DNA from: Clostridiales bacterium
GTDB taxonomy: Bacteria; Bacillota; Clostridia; Peptostreptococcales; Anaerovoracaceae
Direction: 5' to 3'
NCBI GenBank assembly: GCA_009778415.1
Contig: WRJV01000208.1
Span: 1-7,159, forward strand
Length of the DNA: 7,159 nt
Shown: positions 1 through 5,992 of the stretch, piece by piece
Layout: every line of letters begins with the position of its first letter
Numbering within the stretch: the first letter of the stretch is position 1
Program-made: the position numbers and the translations under genes
Notes under the pieces: generated by a model
Told to the model about the DNA's origin: nothing
Database searches by the model: none
Seen by the model: only the letters and a program-made list of their open reading frames with translations

Positions 1-778
1 TCACGCCGAGCCCGGCAGATTTCGCCAGCTGGCTGTCTGGGCGCACGCCGACTGACATTATCACCATGTCAGCGGGTATTTCTTCTTGGCCGGCTTCTAC
101 GCAGAGGCGATTTCCCCTGACGCTTATGGATTTGGCTGCTTTGCCCAAAACTAGCCGCACCCCGTTCAAGGCCAGGTGCCTGTGAACCTCGCAAGCCATG
201 TCGTAGTCAAGCGGCGCTATAACCTGATCCGCCATTTCCACAATGGTGACCTCAAGGCCCGCGTTTTTCAGGTTTTCAGCCATCTCAACGCCTATGTAGC
301 CCCCACCGAGCACTACTGCGTCACGCGGGTGCTCATTTTCTATGAATTCCTTGATTTTGTAAGTGTCGGGGATGTTCCTGATGGTAAAAACTTTTTCGTT
401 TGCTGCCCCGTCGATCTTCGGGACCAGCGGGACGGCGCCCGGGGACAGGATCAAATTGTCATAGTTTTCCTGGTAAGTCTGCCCTGCCTTTAAATCTCTG
501 ACCGTTACGGTTTTCCTCTCTCTGTCGATAGCCGTGACTTCATGCAGCACGCGCGCATCCACGCGGAACCTGGCCTTGAAATCATTTGGGGTCTGCAGCG
601 TCAACACCGATTTGTCCCTTATCTCCCCGCCCACGTAATAGGGCAAGCCGCAGTTGGCATAAGATACGTACTCTCCGCGTTCGAGCATAATAATTTCCGC
701 AGTTTCGTCCAATCGGCGCAACCGCGCAGCCGCCGAGGCGCCACCCGCAACCCCGCCGACGATGATGATTTTTTTCAT
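1..778 (-). CDS. CoA-disulfide reductase / NADH oxidase-family FAD flavoprotein, 5' part (runs off the left edge)
   Basis: The reverse strand reads an open frame from ATG at 778-776 to the window edge, giving 259 residues of a protein that is normally about 450, or longer when fused to rhodanese or sulfur-carrier domains. Residues 4-20 hold the FAD Rossmann motif (IIIVGGVAGGASAAARL). The redox-active cysteine is Cys43 in SYANCGLPYYVGG, the hallmark of single-cysteine CoA-disulfide reductases and NADH oxidases of this family. SPGAVP (112-117) is the second FAD contact, and GGGYIGVEMAENL (158-170) is the NAD(P)H Rossmann motif. Known relatives reduce CoA disulfide, CoA-persulfide/polysulfide or oxygen with NAD(P)H in the cytoplasm, supporting thiol balance or oxygen defence. 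The style (LLERG/LTLQTP/VEMADQVIAPLD-type segments) recalls the rhodanese-fused subgroup, but the region that would show a fusion lies outside the window. An AAGGAGG site 6 bases upstream fixes the start. The family is certain; the exact substrate is not. Confidence 0.93.
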   Translation of the reverse strand, partial: MKKIIIVGGVAGGASAAARLRRLDETAEIIMLERGEYVSYANCGLPYYVGGEIRDKSVLTLQTPNDFKARFRVDARVLHEVTAIDRERKTVTVRDLKAGQTYQENYDNLILSPGAVPLVPKIDGAANEKVFTIRNIPDTYKIKEFIENEHPRDAVVLGGGYIGVEMAENLKNAGLEVTIVEMADQVIAPLDYDMACEVHRHLALNGVRLVLGKAAKSISVRGNRLCVEAGQEEIPADMVIMSVGVRPDSQLAKSAGLGV

Positions 779-784
779 GACTTT

Positions 785-791
785 CCTCCTT
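785..791 (-). promoter_or_regulatory. Ribosome binding site of the flavoprotein gene
   Basis: On the minus strand this reads AAGGAGG, a full anti-Shine-Dalgarno match, 6 bases before the ATG. It settles the start of the leftward gene. Confidence 0.9.
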
Positions 792-829
792 GCCTTTGCA
801 TTACTGCCATAACATATTCAAACATTTCT

Positions 830-858
830 AATATATTTATATTTTCAGGATTTGTCAA
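830..858 (-). promoter_or_regulatory. Sigma-A promoter for the leftward flavoprotein gene
   Basis: On the minus strand, TTGACA (858-853) is followed after exactly 17 bases by TATATT (835-830). This is a perfect -35 and a 5/6 match to the -10 consensus at ideal spacing. Initiation would fall near 823, leaving a leader of about 45 bases with the AAGGAGG site. The leader is too short for a riboswitch and shows no attenuator. Confidence 0.85.
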
Positions 859-875
859 GTAGTTCGTATGCAAAA

Positions 876-890
876 ATTGAAAAAATCAAT
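876..890. repeat. Short inverted repeat between the divergent promoters (possible operator)
   Basis: ATTGA-AAAAA-TCAAT is a 5-base inverted repeat around an A-tract. It sits roughly 40-55 bases upstream of the expected rightward start site and upstream of the leftward -35. That position would suit an activator site or an UP-like A-tract shared by both promoters. The arms are short and AT-rich, so chance is possible. Confidence 0.3.
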
Positions 891-912
891 GTTCGTGCAT
901 TTTTTATGCCCT

Positions 913-923
913 TGTGGTATAAT
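913..923 (+). promoter_or_regulatory. Extended -10 promoter for the mtnA operon
   Basis: TGTGGTATAAT fits the Gram-positive extended -10 form TRTGnTATAAT exactly, with a perfect TATAAT at 918-923. No good -35 is found 16-18 bases upstream (GTGCAT at 895-900 is poor), which is tolerated when the TGn extension is present. Transcription would begin near 930, only about 35 bases before the mtnA start, so there is no room for a SAM riboswitch or T-box. Confidence 0.75.
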
Positions 924-964
924 ACTCCGTGACGAAAACCACTTTTTTGAAGGGATAAACGCAC

Positions 965-2014
965 ATGATTGACATTGCCCCCGTATTGTACAAGGACGAG
1001 AAACTGCTGCTGCTTGACCAGACGCTCCTGCCAAACGAAGAGCGGTACTTGGAGATTTCAACAAAAGAGGAAATATGGGAAGCGATAAAAAGCCTGCGAG
1101 TCCGTGGGGCGCCGGCCATAGGCGTCGCCGCCGCCTACGGCTTGTACGTTTCAGTCAGGGACGTCGAAACAAAGATGTTCGACGTATTCAAAGACGAGTT
1201 TTGCGCGGCGAAGGAACTTATAGGCGGCGCAAGGCCCACGGCAGTGAACTTGTCCTGGGCGCTTGAGAGGATGGAAAACAAGCTCATGGAGCTGCAGGAA
1301 AGGCACATATACGACATCAAGGAGCAGCTCCTTGCAGAAGCTGAAAAGATCAGGATCGAAGATGAAGACGCGTGCCGTGCCATGGGTGAGCACGGGCTTT
1401 CGCTCCTTGCGCCCGGCATGGGCGTTTTGACCCACTGCAACGCCGGGACGATCGCCACATCAAAATACGGCACATGCCTTGCGCCCATATACCTGGGGCA
1501 TGAGAGAGGGTACAATTTTCGGGTTTTCGCAGACGAAACCAGGCCGCTCCTGCAAGGTGCCCGCCTGACGGCGTGGGAGCTTTTCAAAGCGGGCGTCGAC
1601 GTGACTCTGATCTGCGACAGCATGGCGTCGATCGTCATGAAAAACGGTTGGGTGGACGCAGTGGCAGTCGGTTGCGACCGCATGGCTGCAAACGGCGACG
1701 GAGCCAACAAAATAGGCACGTCCGGGGTAGCGGTGCTGGCAAAAGAGTACGGCATCCCCTTTTACATGTTCGCGCCGACTTCGACGATAGACTTAGCCAC
1801 GCCTTCGGGGCGCGAGATCGAGATTGAGCAAAGGGACGGTGGCGAGATATACAGGATGTGGTATGCGAAAGACATGGCGCCGGAAGGGGTAAAGACGTAC
1901 AACCCGGCATTTGACGTGACGGACGCGAAATACATAACTGCGGTGGTAACGGAAAAAGGGGTGGTGCGCCCGCCCTACGAAGAAAATTTGAAGAAGGTCT
2001 TTGAACAAGGATGA
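965..2014 (+). CDS. mtnA: Methylthioribose-1-phosphate isomerase (MtnA)
   Basis: MtnA converts the aldose 5-methylthioribose-1-phosphate into the ketose 5-methylthioribulose-1-phosphate in the cytoplasm. This is a step of methionine salvage and also the entry to the MTA-DHAP-type shunts. The 349 residues match the family's usual length and belong to the eIF2B-alpha/beta/delta-like fold. RVRGAPAIGVAAAYG (45-59) is the substrate-phosphate motif. Cys158 in THCNAG and Asp238 in GCDRMAANGDGANKIGT are the expected catalytic pair, 80 residues apart as in the Bacillus enzyme (Cys160/Asp240). DETRPLLQGARLTAWEL (190-206) is also typical. The last motif and the conserved Cys/Asp separate it from eIF2B proteins; ribose-1,5-bisphosphate isomerase is a weaker alternative. 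GAAGGG lies 10 bases before the ATG. It is the first gene of a run of overlapping genes. No other salvage gene (mtnN, mtnK, mtnB, aldolase) is in view, so the pathway branch used is unknown. Confidence 0.95.
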   Translation: MIDIAPVLYKDEKLLLLDQTLLPNEERYLEISTKEEIWEAIKSLRVRGAPAIGVAAAYGLYVSVRDVETKMFDVFKDEFCAAKELIGGARPTAVNLSWALERMENKLMELQERHIYDIKEQLLAEAEKIRIEDEDACRAMGEHGLSLLAPGMGVLTHCNAGTIATSKYGTCLAPIYLGHERGYNFRVFADETRPLLQGARLTAWELFKAGVDVTLICDSMASIVMKNGWVDAVAVGCDRMAANGDGANKIGTSGVAVLAKEYGIPFYMFAPTSTIDLATPSGREIEIEQRDGGEIYRMWYAKDMAPEGVKTYNPAFDVTDAKYITAVVTEKGVVRPPYEENLKKVFEQG

Positions 2015-2913
2015 GCCGAAAAAAAGCATACACTTTAATGATAATAGCCACATTGTTTTGGGCAGGGGCCTTCATAGCGGGGAAATACTGTGCGCCGTAC
2101 ATTCCCCCGTTCACCTTGGTTTTTCTCAGGTTTCTGATCGCCTCGGCAGTCTTAGGGCCTGCTTTGAAGGTTTTGCCGATTGAAGAGAAATACAAGCTAA
2201 GGAAAAGCGACATGAGGTTTCTTGTGAACACGTCGATTGTCGGCATGTTCGGTTACCACGTCCTTTTCTTTGCTTCGCTGCACTACACCACTGCAATGAA
2301 CGCTTCGATATTGGCAGCGACAAACCCGATACTGACGGCAATAATATGCGCGGTTCTTTTCAAGCAGTACATAAACAGGGCGATGCTTGGCGGGATACTG
2401 CTTTCGCTGGCCGGCGTGCTGATGACGATAACCGGCATGAAGTGGGAAGTGGTGTCAGGCCTCAGCTTCAACCGGGGCGACATATTCATGATAGCCGCAG
2501 TCACACTGTGGAGCCTTTACGTTTCGGTAAGCAGGAAACGCACCATGCCGCCTGTGCATTTTACGCTCTACAATTTCGTCATAACGGCAATACTGACATT
2601 CCCGCTGGCCCTTTCCGAAAACCCGCTTTCATGGATGCCCGGCGCAGGCCCAGCAGCTTGGCTTGCAGTCGTATACATGGCTGTATGCCCGTCGGTGTTC
2701 AGCTACTGCGTCATGCAGGTGGTGATCAAGGAGCTTGGCTCGCAGCGCACGGCCATTTTCTACAATTTCGTGCCTGCGTTTTCAATGCTGTTGGCTGTGC
2801 TGATACTGGGGGAAGCGTTTGAAGCTGTCAAGCTTGCCACGATGTTCATCATCGTAGCCGGCGTCGTGATCTGCCAGTACGCGGGAGAAAGGATGGAAAA
2901 GCCAAAACCATGA
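2011..2913 (+). CDS. DMT-family (EamA) membrane transporter, first copy
   Basis: This 300-residue hydrophobic protein has about ten membrane helices (roughly 7-25, 34-54, 70-90, 97-117, 124-143, 156-174, 184-203, 214-234, 247-267 and 273-290). They form two EamA repeats (about 7-141 and 155-289), the normal architecture and length of the drug/metabolite transporter superfamily. Family-like segments include FLRFLIAS (39-46), ASILAATNPILTAI near the end of helix 4, and the equivalent FVPAFSMLLAVLILGE (253-268) in the second half. Members export amino acids, nucleosides or other metabolites; the substrate cannot be read from sequence. The start ATG overlaps the mtnA stop as ATGA, so translation is probably coupled to mtnA; a weak AAGAAGG lies 13 bases upstream. 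The gene itself ends in another ATGA overlap with a second transporter. The link to mtnA hints at a methylthio-sugar, purine or methionine-related substrate, but this is inference. Confidence 0.9.
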   Translation: MSRKKAYTLMIIATLFWAGAFIAGKYCAPYIPPFTLVFLRFLIASAVLGPALKVLPIEEKYKLRKSDMRFLVNTSIVGMFGYHVLFFASLHYTTAMNASILAATNPILTAIICAVLFKQYINRAMLGGILLSLAGVLMTITGMKWEVVSGLSFNRGDIFMIAAVTLWSLYVSVSRKRTMPPVHFTLYNFVITAILTFPLALSENPLSWMPGAGPAAWLAVVYMAVCPSVFSYCVMQVVIKELGSQRTAIFYNFVPAFSMLLAVLILGEAFEAVKLATMFIIVAGVVICQYAGERMEKPKP

Positions 2914-3818
2914 ACATATTCCAGAAAAACGCGAAAAAGCTCGTGATCCTGGCCACCATAGCCGGGGCGGCCTCCGTGGTGTTTATCAGGCTCATCGAAA
3001 CAAACCAGATGGCGATGGGCTTTTACCGGCTGGGCTTTGCGGTGATAATGTTTTCGATCCCCATCGCTTTGGGAGGGTACAAGGATTTCAGAGGGCTGAC
3101 CAAGAAGGACGTCGCTTACTGCGTTTTAGCCGGCTTTTTCCTGTTCTGCCACTTTACCTGCTGGTTCACCGCAGTGAAGAACACCACCATAGCCAGCGCA
3201 GCCGTGCTGGCGTCCCTCCACCCCCTTGTGATACTGCTCGTGACCTACGTGTTCATGAAGCAAAAGGTGAACATGAAAGCGGTCGTCGGGATATTGATAG
3301 CCCTGTCAGGAGGGGCGGTGATTGCAGGATTTGACTACAGTTTTACGAGAAGCGACATCTTTGGCGACGCTTGCGGGCTGCTTACTGCCGTTTTCTTTGG
3401 CTTTTATTTTCTCGTAGGGAGCAAGATGCGCTCGAAAATACCAAATATAAACTACGTTTTCCTAGTGTTCGGCTCCTGCTGGGTGTTTTTCACCATAGCC
3501 ATGTTCGTGACAGGCACACCGTTTACCGGCTACCGGCCCATCGACTACTTTTGGATATTCGCAATGGCAGTGGTCTGCCAGCTGATTGCCCACGCCATGT
3601 ACAACTGGTGCATGGGGTACGCCTCGTCGCTTTACGTTTCAGTATGGGTTTCGATAGACCCGGTTTTTTCCACCGCGTTTGGCGTCGTGTTCTTCCACGA
3701 GCTCCCTGCCATCTGGCAGTACATTGGGGGCGCCATAGCAATCTCAGGGCTTGTGTATTACAATTACCACGAGGAAAAAACAAAAGTTGCAAAACAGGAG
3801 GGTCCGCATGGCGTATAA
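2910..3818 (+). CDS. DMT-family (EamA) membrane transporter, second copy
   Basis: This second 302-residue EamA-type permease has about ten predicted helices and two repeats (about 11-140 and 150-286). Typical segments are GFYRLGFAVIMFSIPIAL (37-54), the conserved TIASAAVLASLHPLVILL (93-110) and SIDPVFSTAFGVVFFHE (248-264). The tail after residue 286 is charged and probably cytoplasmic. It resembles its upstream neighbour in fold but not closely in sequence, so it looks like a distinct subfamily rather than a recent tandem duplicate. Its ATG overlaps the upstream stop by four bases (ATGA). Its last 11 bases overlap the start of scpA, whose ribosome binding site lies inside this gene. DMT proteins usually act as homodimers or alone, but two adjacent unlike copies could form a heteromer. 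The substrate is unknown. Confidence 0.9.
   Translation: MNIFQKNAKKLVILATIAGAASVVFIRLIETNQMAMGFYRLGFAVIMFSIPIALGGYKDFRGLTKKDVAYCVLAGFFLFCHFTCWFTAVKNTTIASAAVLASLHPLVILLVTYVFMKQKVNMKAVVGILIALSGGAVIAGFDYSFTRSDIFGDACGLLTAVFFGFYFLVGSKMRSKIPNINYVFLVFGSCWVFFTIAMFVTGTPFTGYRPIDYFWIFAMAVVCQLIAHAMYNWCMGYASSLYVSVWVSIDPVFSTAFGVVFFHELPAIWQYIGGAIAISGLVYYNYHEEKTKVAKQEGPHGV
3796..3802 (+). promoter_or_regulatory. Ribosome binding site that sets the scpA start
   Basis: AGGAGGG lies 5 bases before the ATG at 3808, inside the end of the preceding transporter gene. It favours the start MAYKVKLDIFEG over the in-frame ATG at 3751, which would add 19 residues not seen in ScpA proteins. Confidence 0.88.
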
Positions 3819-4584
3819 AGTGAAACTGGACATTTTTGAAGGCCCGTTCGACCTTCTCGTTTACCTGATCGAAAACGCCCGCATGAGCATTTACGACATC
3901 CAAGTGGCGGAAATAACCAGCCAGTACATGGAATACATTGAAAAAGCGAAAGCCTTTGACATAGCGCTGACTACCGAATTCATGGTTCTCGCTGCGGTGC
4001 TGATCGAGATAAAATCAAGGATGCTCCTGCCCCGCACCAAAACAGAAGGCGATGGCGACATGGACGCAGGCGACCCCAGGAGCGAGCTGGTTGCGCGGCT
4101 GCTTGAGTACAAGCGCTTCAAAAATGCCGCCGAACTGCTGGAAAAATGCGAAGAACAGGCGATGCTCACCTTTGAAAAACCAAAAGAGGACCTTGCAGAG
4201 TTCACGGGGGAGCCGGACATCTACCTGAGCCTGGACATCAAGCGCTTCGTAACTGCGTTCAACCAGTTCCTGCAGAAAAAGAAGAGAGTCGAGGAAATAA
4301 AGAAAAACTACGCGATAGCCGAGGAGGCGCGGCAGACCACAGAAGAGAAAATGGATTTCATCAGGTCGGTGTTTCGGGTCAAAATGAAGAGGACCATAAA
4401 CTTCAAAGACTTGATAGGACCAAAAGACGACAAGTACGAAGTAGCCGCCACTTTTGCGGCAATTTTGGAAATGGCGAGGCTGAAAGCCGTGAAGCTCAAA
4501 CAGCCAGTGCCGTTTGGAGACATAAAAATCACGGAAGGGGTGAAGCAGGATGGCCAGCAGGAAAACGATAAAGTCAGCGTTTGA
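3808..4584 (+). CDS. scpA: Segregation and condensation protein A (ScpA, kleisin of the SMC complex)
   Basis: ScpA is the kleisin that bridges the two heads of the SMC dimer and binds a ScpB dimer, forming the ring that organises and segregates the bacterial chromosome. The 258 residues fit the family. The N-terminal SMC-neck-binding part begins with the signature DIFEGPFDLLVYLIENA (8-24) and continues through IYDIQVAEITSQYMEYIE (28-45). ELVARLLEYKRFKNAAELL (93-111) is the next conserved helix. The middle segment, about 115-185, is the charged ScpB-binding region. The C-terminal winged helix that caps the SMC head holds VAATFAAILEMARLKAVKL (212-230). The gene starts 11 bases inside the upstream transporter gene and its last 35 bases overlap scpB, so the two subunits are likely made in a coupled way. 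No smc gene is in view, which is common. Confidence 0.97.
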   Translation: MAYKVKLDIFEGPFDLLVYLIENARMSIYDIQVAEITSQYMEYIEKAKAFDIALTTEFMVLAAVLIEIKSRMLLPRTKTEGDGDMDAGDPRSELVARLLEYKRFKNAAELLEKCEEQAMLTFEKPKEDLAEFTGEPDIYLSLDIKRFVTAFNQFLQKKKRVEEIKKNYAIAEEARQTTEEKMDFIRSVFRVKMKRTINFKDLIGPKDDKYEVAATFAAILEMARLKAVKLKQPVPFGDIKITEGVKQDGQQENDKVSV

Positions 4585-5137
4585 GTCTCTGATGTTCGTG
4601 TGGGGGGAGCCGCTTGACGCAAAGCTCGCGGCAGAACTGTTCAACATGAAACCAGGCGACGCTTACAGCTGCTTCAAGGAGCTGCAGGAAGAATACGAAC
4701 AGGAGGGCAGGGGCATCGTCATCAGGGAAATTGACGGCTGCTTCCAGTTTGCAACTCGGGCAGAAAACGCCGAATACATCGAACGGCTCTGTACGCCCGT
4801 GAAACAAAAGAGGCTCACCCAGTCGGCGCTTGAAGTGCTGGCGATCATCGCCTACAAGCAGCCCGTCACAAGGGGCGAAATCGAAGCCATCCGGGGGATC
4901 AAGTGCGACAGGGTGCTGGAAGGGCTCGCGAAAAAAGAGCTGATAGGCGAAGTGGGGCGCTCAAACGCAATCGGCAGGCCGATACTGTACGGCACGACCC
5001 CGATGTTCCTCCGCCACTTCGGATTCACAGACCTAGGCGACCTGCCTGAAATCGAAGACATCGAAAGCAGCCTTGGCGATGAAGAAGCAGCTGGCGAGCA
5101 GGACTCAAGGCAGATGACGCTGAGTTTTGGGGAGTGA
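4550..5137 (+). CDS. scpB: Segregation and condensation protein B (ScpB)
   Basis: ScpB forms a homodimer of winged-helix (kite) subunits that embraces the middle of ScpA and regulates the SMC ring. The 195 residues comprise an N-terminal winged helix (about 5-82) and a second one (about 88-158). The hallmark LTQSALEVLAIIAYKQPVTR (89-108) is followed by GEIEAIRGIKCDRVLEGL (109-126) and GRPILYGTTPMFLRHFG (142-158). The tail after DLPEIEDIE (164-172) is acidic and probably disordered. It ends in RQMTLSFGE, where QMTLSF (188-193) resembles the bacterial sliding-clamp-binding hexapeptide QxxLxF; this last point is an inference. The ATG lies within scpA, with GAAGGGG 9 bases upstream. It is the last gene of the GC-rich overlapping run; an AT-rich sigma factor gene begins one base after its stop, where dacB, spm or rluB genes are commonly found in relatives. 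Confidence 0.97.
   Translation: MASRKTIKSAFESLMFVWGEPLDAKLAAELFNMKPGDAYSCFKELQEEYEQEGRGIVIREIDGCFQFATRAENAEYIERLCTPVKQKRLTQSALEVLAIIAYKQPVTRGEIEAIRGIKCDRVLEGLAKKELIGEVGRSNAIGRPILYGTTPMFLRHFGFTDLGDLPEIEDIESSLGDEEAAGEQDSRQMTLSFGE
5129..5134 (+). promoter_or_regulatory. Ribosome binding site of the ECF sigma gene
   Basis: GGGGAG sits 4 bases before the ATG at 5139 and lies within the last codons of scpB. It supports the ATG start; a TTG start at 5127 would overlap scpB and have no good site of its own. Translation may be coupled to termination of scpB. Confidence 0.65.
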
Positions 5138-5138
5138 A

Positions 5139-5918
5139 ATGGACGCCAATAAAGCAAATCTATTTGAACAGCTCTACAATGAAAATTTCGTAAAAGTTTA
5201 TAGATTGGCTCATGGATTAGTTAAGAATTCTTTTGATGCAGAAGAAATCACACAAGAATCCTTTCTGAGGGCGTTTCGATTTTACGATTCCTTTCGGGAG
5301 GACAGCTCTTTCTTTACTTGGATTTACAGAATTACGCTTAACGTCGCAAACGACTATCTAAAAAAGAAAGAAAAAATGGCGGTACAAAGTTTGGAAGATG
5401 CGGGGTATGTCATTGACGAAATTATAGACCATGCGCAAACTTTCGACCCCGAAATGGAATATCTGGAACATGAAGCTAAAGCTATGTGCCTTCATTCTGT
5501 AACAGAATGCTTGGCGGGGGATCAAAGGAAAATATTCTGCTTGGCCGTCACTCTGGGATTGCCACAGAAAACGGTGGCGGAAATTTTAGACAGTTCTGTC
5601 GGGGCTGTAAAGACAGCTTTGTACAGAGCCAAAAAGCGTTGGTTTGGGTATATGGAGAACAGGTGCAGCCTGATCAACAAATCAAACCCTTGCCATTGTA
5701 AGCAGTGGGTAAAATTTGGATTGTCGCAGGGCTGGTTTTCGCCCGATGAAGCCAGAGACATTATCATAACCCCGAATCCGGTGCTGGTAAATGAAGTGCT
5801 GGACTTGCGCTCATTGAGAGAACTTTACAAAACGCTGTATTCTGAATCCGATACCGAGAATATCGCTGAAAGAATCAAGTCGGGCATCAAGAAGAAAGAA
5901 TGGGAAATTTTCTCATAA
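5139..5918 (+). CDS. ECF-type sigma-70 factor with a cysteine-bearing C-terminal extension
   Basis: This is a 259-residue RNA polymerase sigma factor of the extracytoplasmic-function group. Region 2 spans about 8-78 and holds the core-binding and -10-recognition segments (DAEEITQESFLRAFRFYDSF, 33-52; FFTWIYRITLNVANDYLKKK, 58-77). Region 4 spans about 112-168 with the -35-recognising helix-turn-helix (LPQKTVAEILDSSVGAVKTALYRAKK, 141-166, in part). Most ECF factors end near here at 160-190 residues; this one continues for about 90 more. The extension starts with Cys176 and NPCHCKQW (183-190), giving C-x8-C-x-C plus His186, a plausible metal- or redox-responsive site, then a charged helical tail. 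Other cysteines are 117, 124 and 134. No anti-sigma gene or membrane protein lies beside it. It starts one base after scpB but is clearly more AT-rich, suggesting separate origin. A promoter of ECF type precedes the next gene. The trigger and regulon are unknown. Confidence 0.9.
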   Translation: MDANKANLFEQLYNENFVKVYRLAHGLVKNSFDAEEITQESFLRAFRFYDSFREDSSFFTWIYRITLNVANDYLKKKEKMAVQSLEDAGYVIDEIIDHAQTFDPEMEYLEHEAKAMCLHSVTECLAGDQRKIFCLAVTLGLPQKTVAEILDSSVGAVKTALYRAKKRWFGYMENRCSLINKSNPCHCKQWVKFGLSQGWFSPDEARDIIITPNPVLVNEVLDLRSLRELYKTLYSESDTENIAERIKSGIKKKEWEIFS

Positions 5919-5930
5919 ATCAAATTTGCC

Positions 5931-5960
5931 TGTAACCTTTTTATCTGCCTACAGTCTAAC
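5931..5960 (+). promoter_or_regulatory. Putative ECF-sigma promoter upstream of the cupin gene
   Basis: TGTAAC (5931-5936) is followed after 16 bases by AGTC and then TAAC (5953-5960). Known Bacillus ECF promoters have an AAC-centred -35 (TGAAAC or TGTAAC) and a -10 of CGTC, CGTA or CGAC at 16-17 bases, so the -35 fits fully and the -10 at three of four bases. Initiation near 5964 would leave a short leader of about 30 bases carrying the ribosome binding site. No sigma-A promoter of similar quality is seen in this gap. The elements also include a 5-base inverted repeat (CTGTA/TACAG, 5930-5954), so a repressor site is an alternative reading. Confidence 0.5.
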
Positions 5961-5977
5961 TTTTTGAAACGATAAAC

Positions 5978-5984
5978 AAGGAGG
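5978..5984 (+). promoter_or_regulatory. Ribosome binding site of the cupin gene
   Basis: AAGGAGG lies 8 bases before the ATG at 5993. It is the strongest such site in the rightward half and implies efficient translation independent of the sigma gene. Confidence 0.9.
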
Positions 5985-5992
5985 TTATAGGT

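Noticed and set aside
176..862. Two plus-strand open frames (176-493 and 542-862)
   Set aside because: They lie antisense to the flavoprotein, whose conserved motifs are unmistakable, and show no family features of their own.
914..942. Inverted repeat GTGGT/ACCAC spanning the mtnA -10
   Set aside because: Arms are only 5 bases with a 19-base gap, and the left arm is part of the extended -10, so chance is the simpler explanation.
924..964. SAM riboswitch or T-box before mtnA
   Set aside because: The predicted leader is only about 35 bases and has no helices of the needed size.
3751..3807. Upstream ATG that would lengthen ScpA by 19 residues
   Set aside because: The added residues overlap the transporter gene, are not ScpA-like, and the AGGAGGG site points to the ATG at 3808.
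5127..5138. TTG start for the sigma factor
   Set aside because: It adds four residues inside the scpB end; the ATG at 5139 has a suitable ribosome binding site and is the usual start codon type here.
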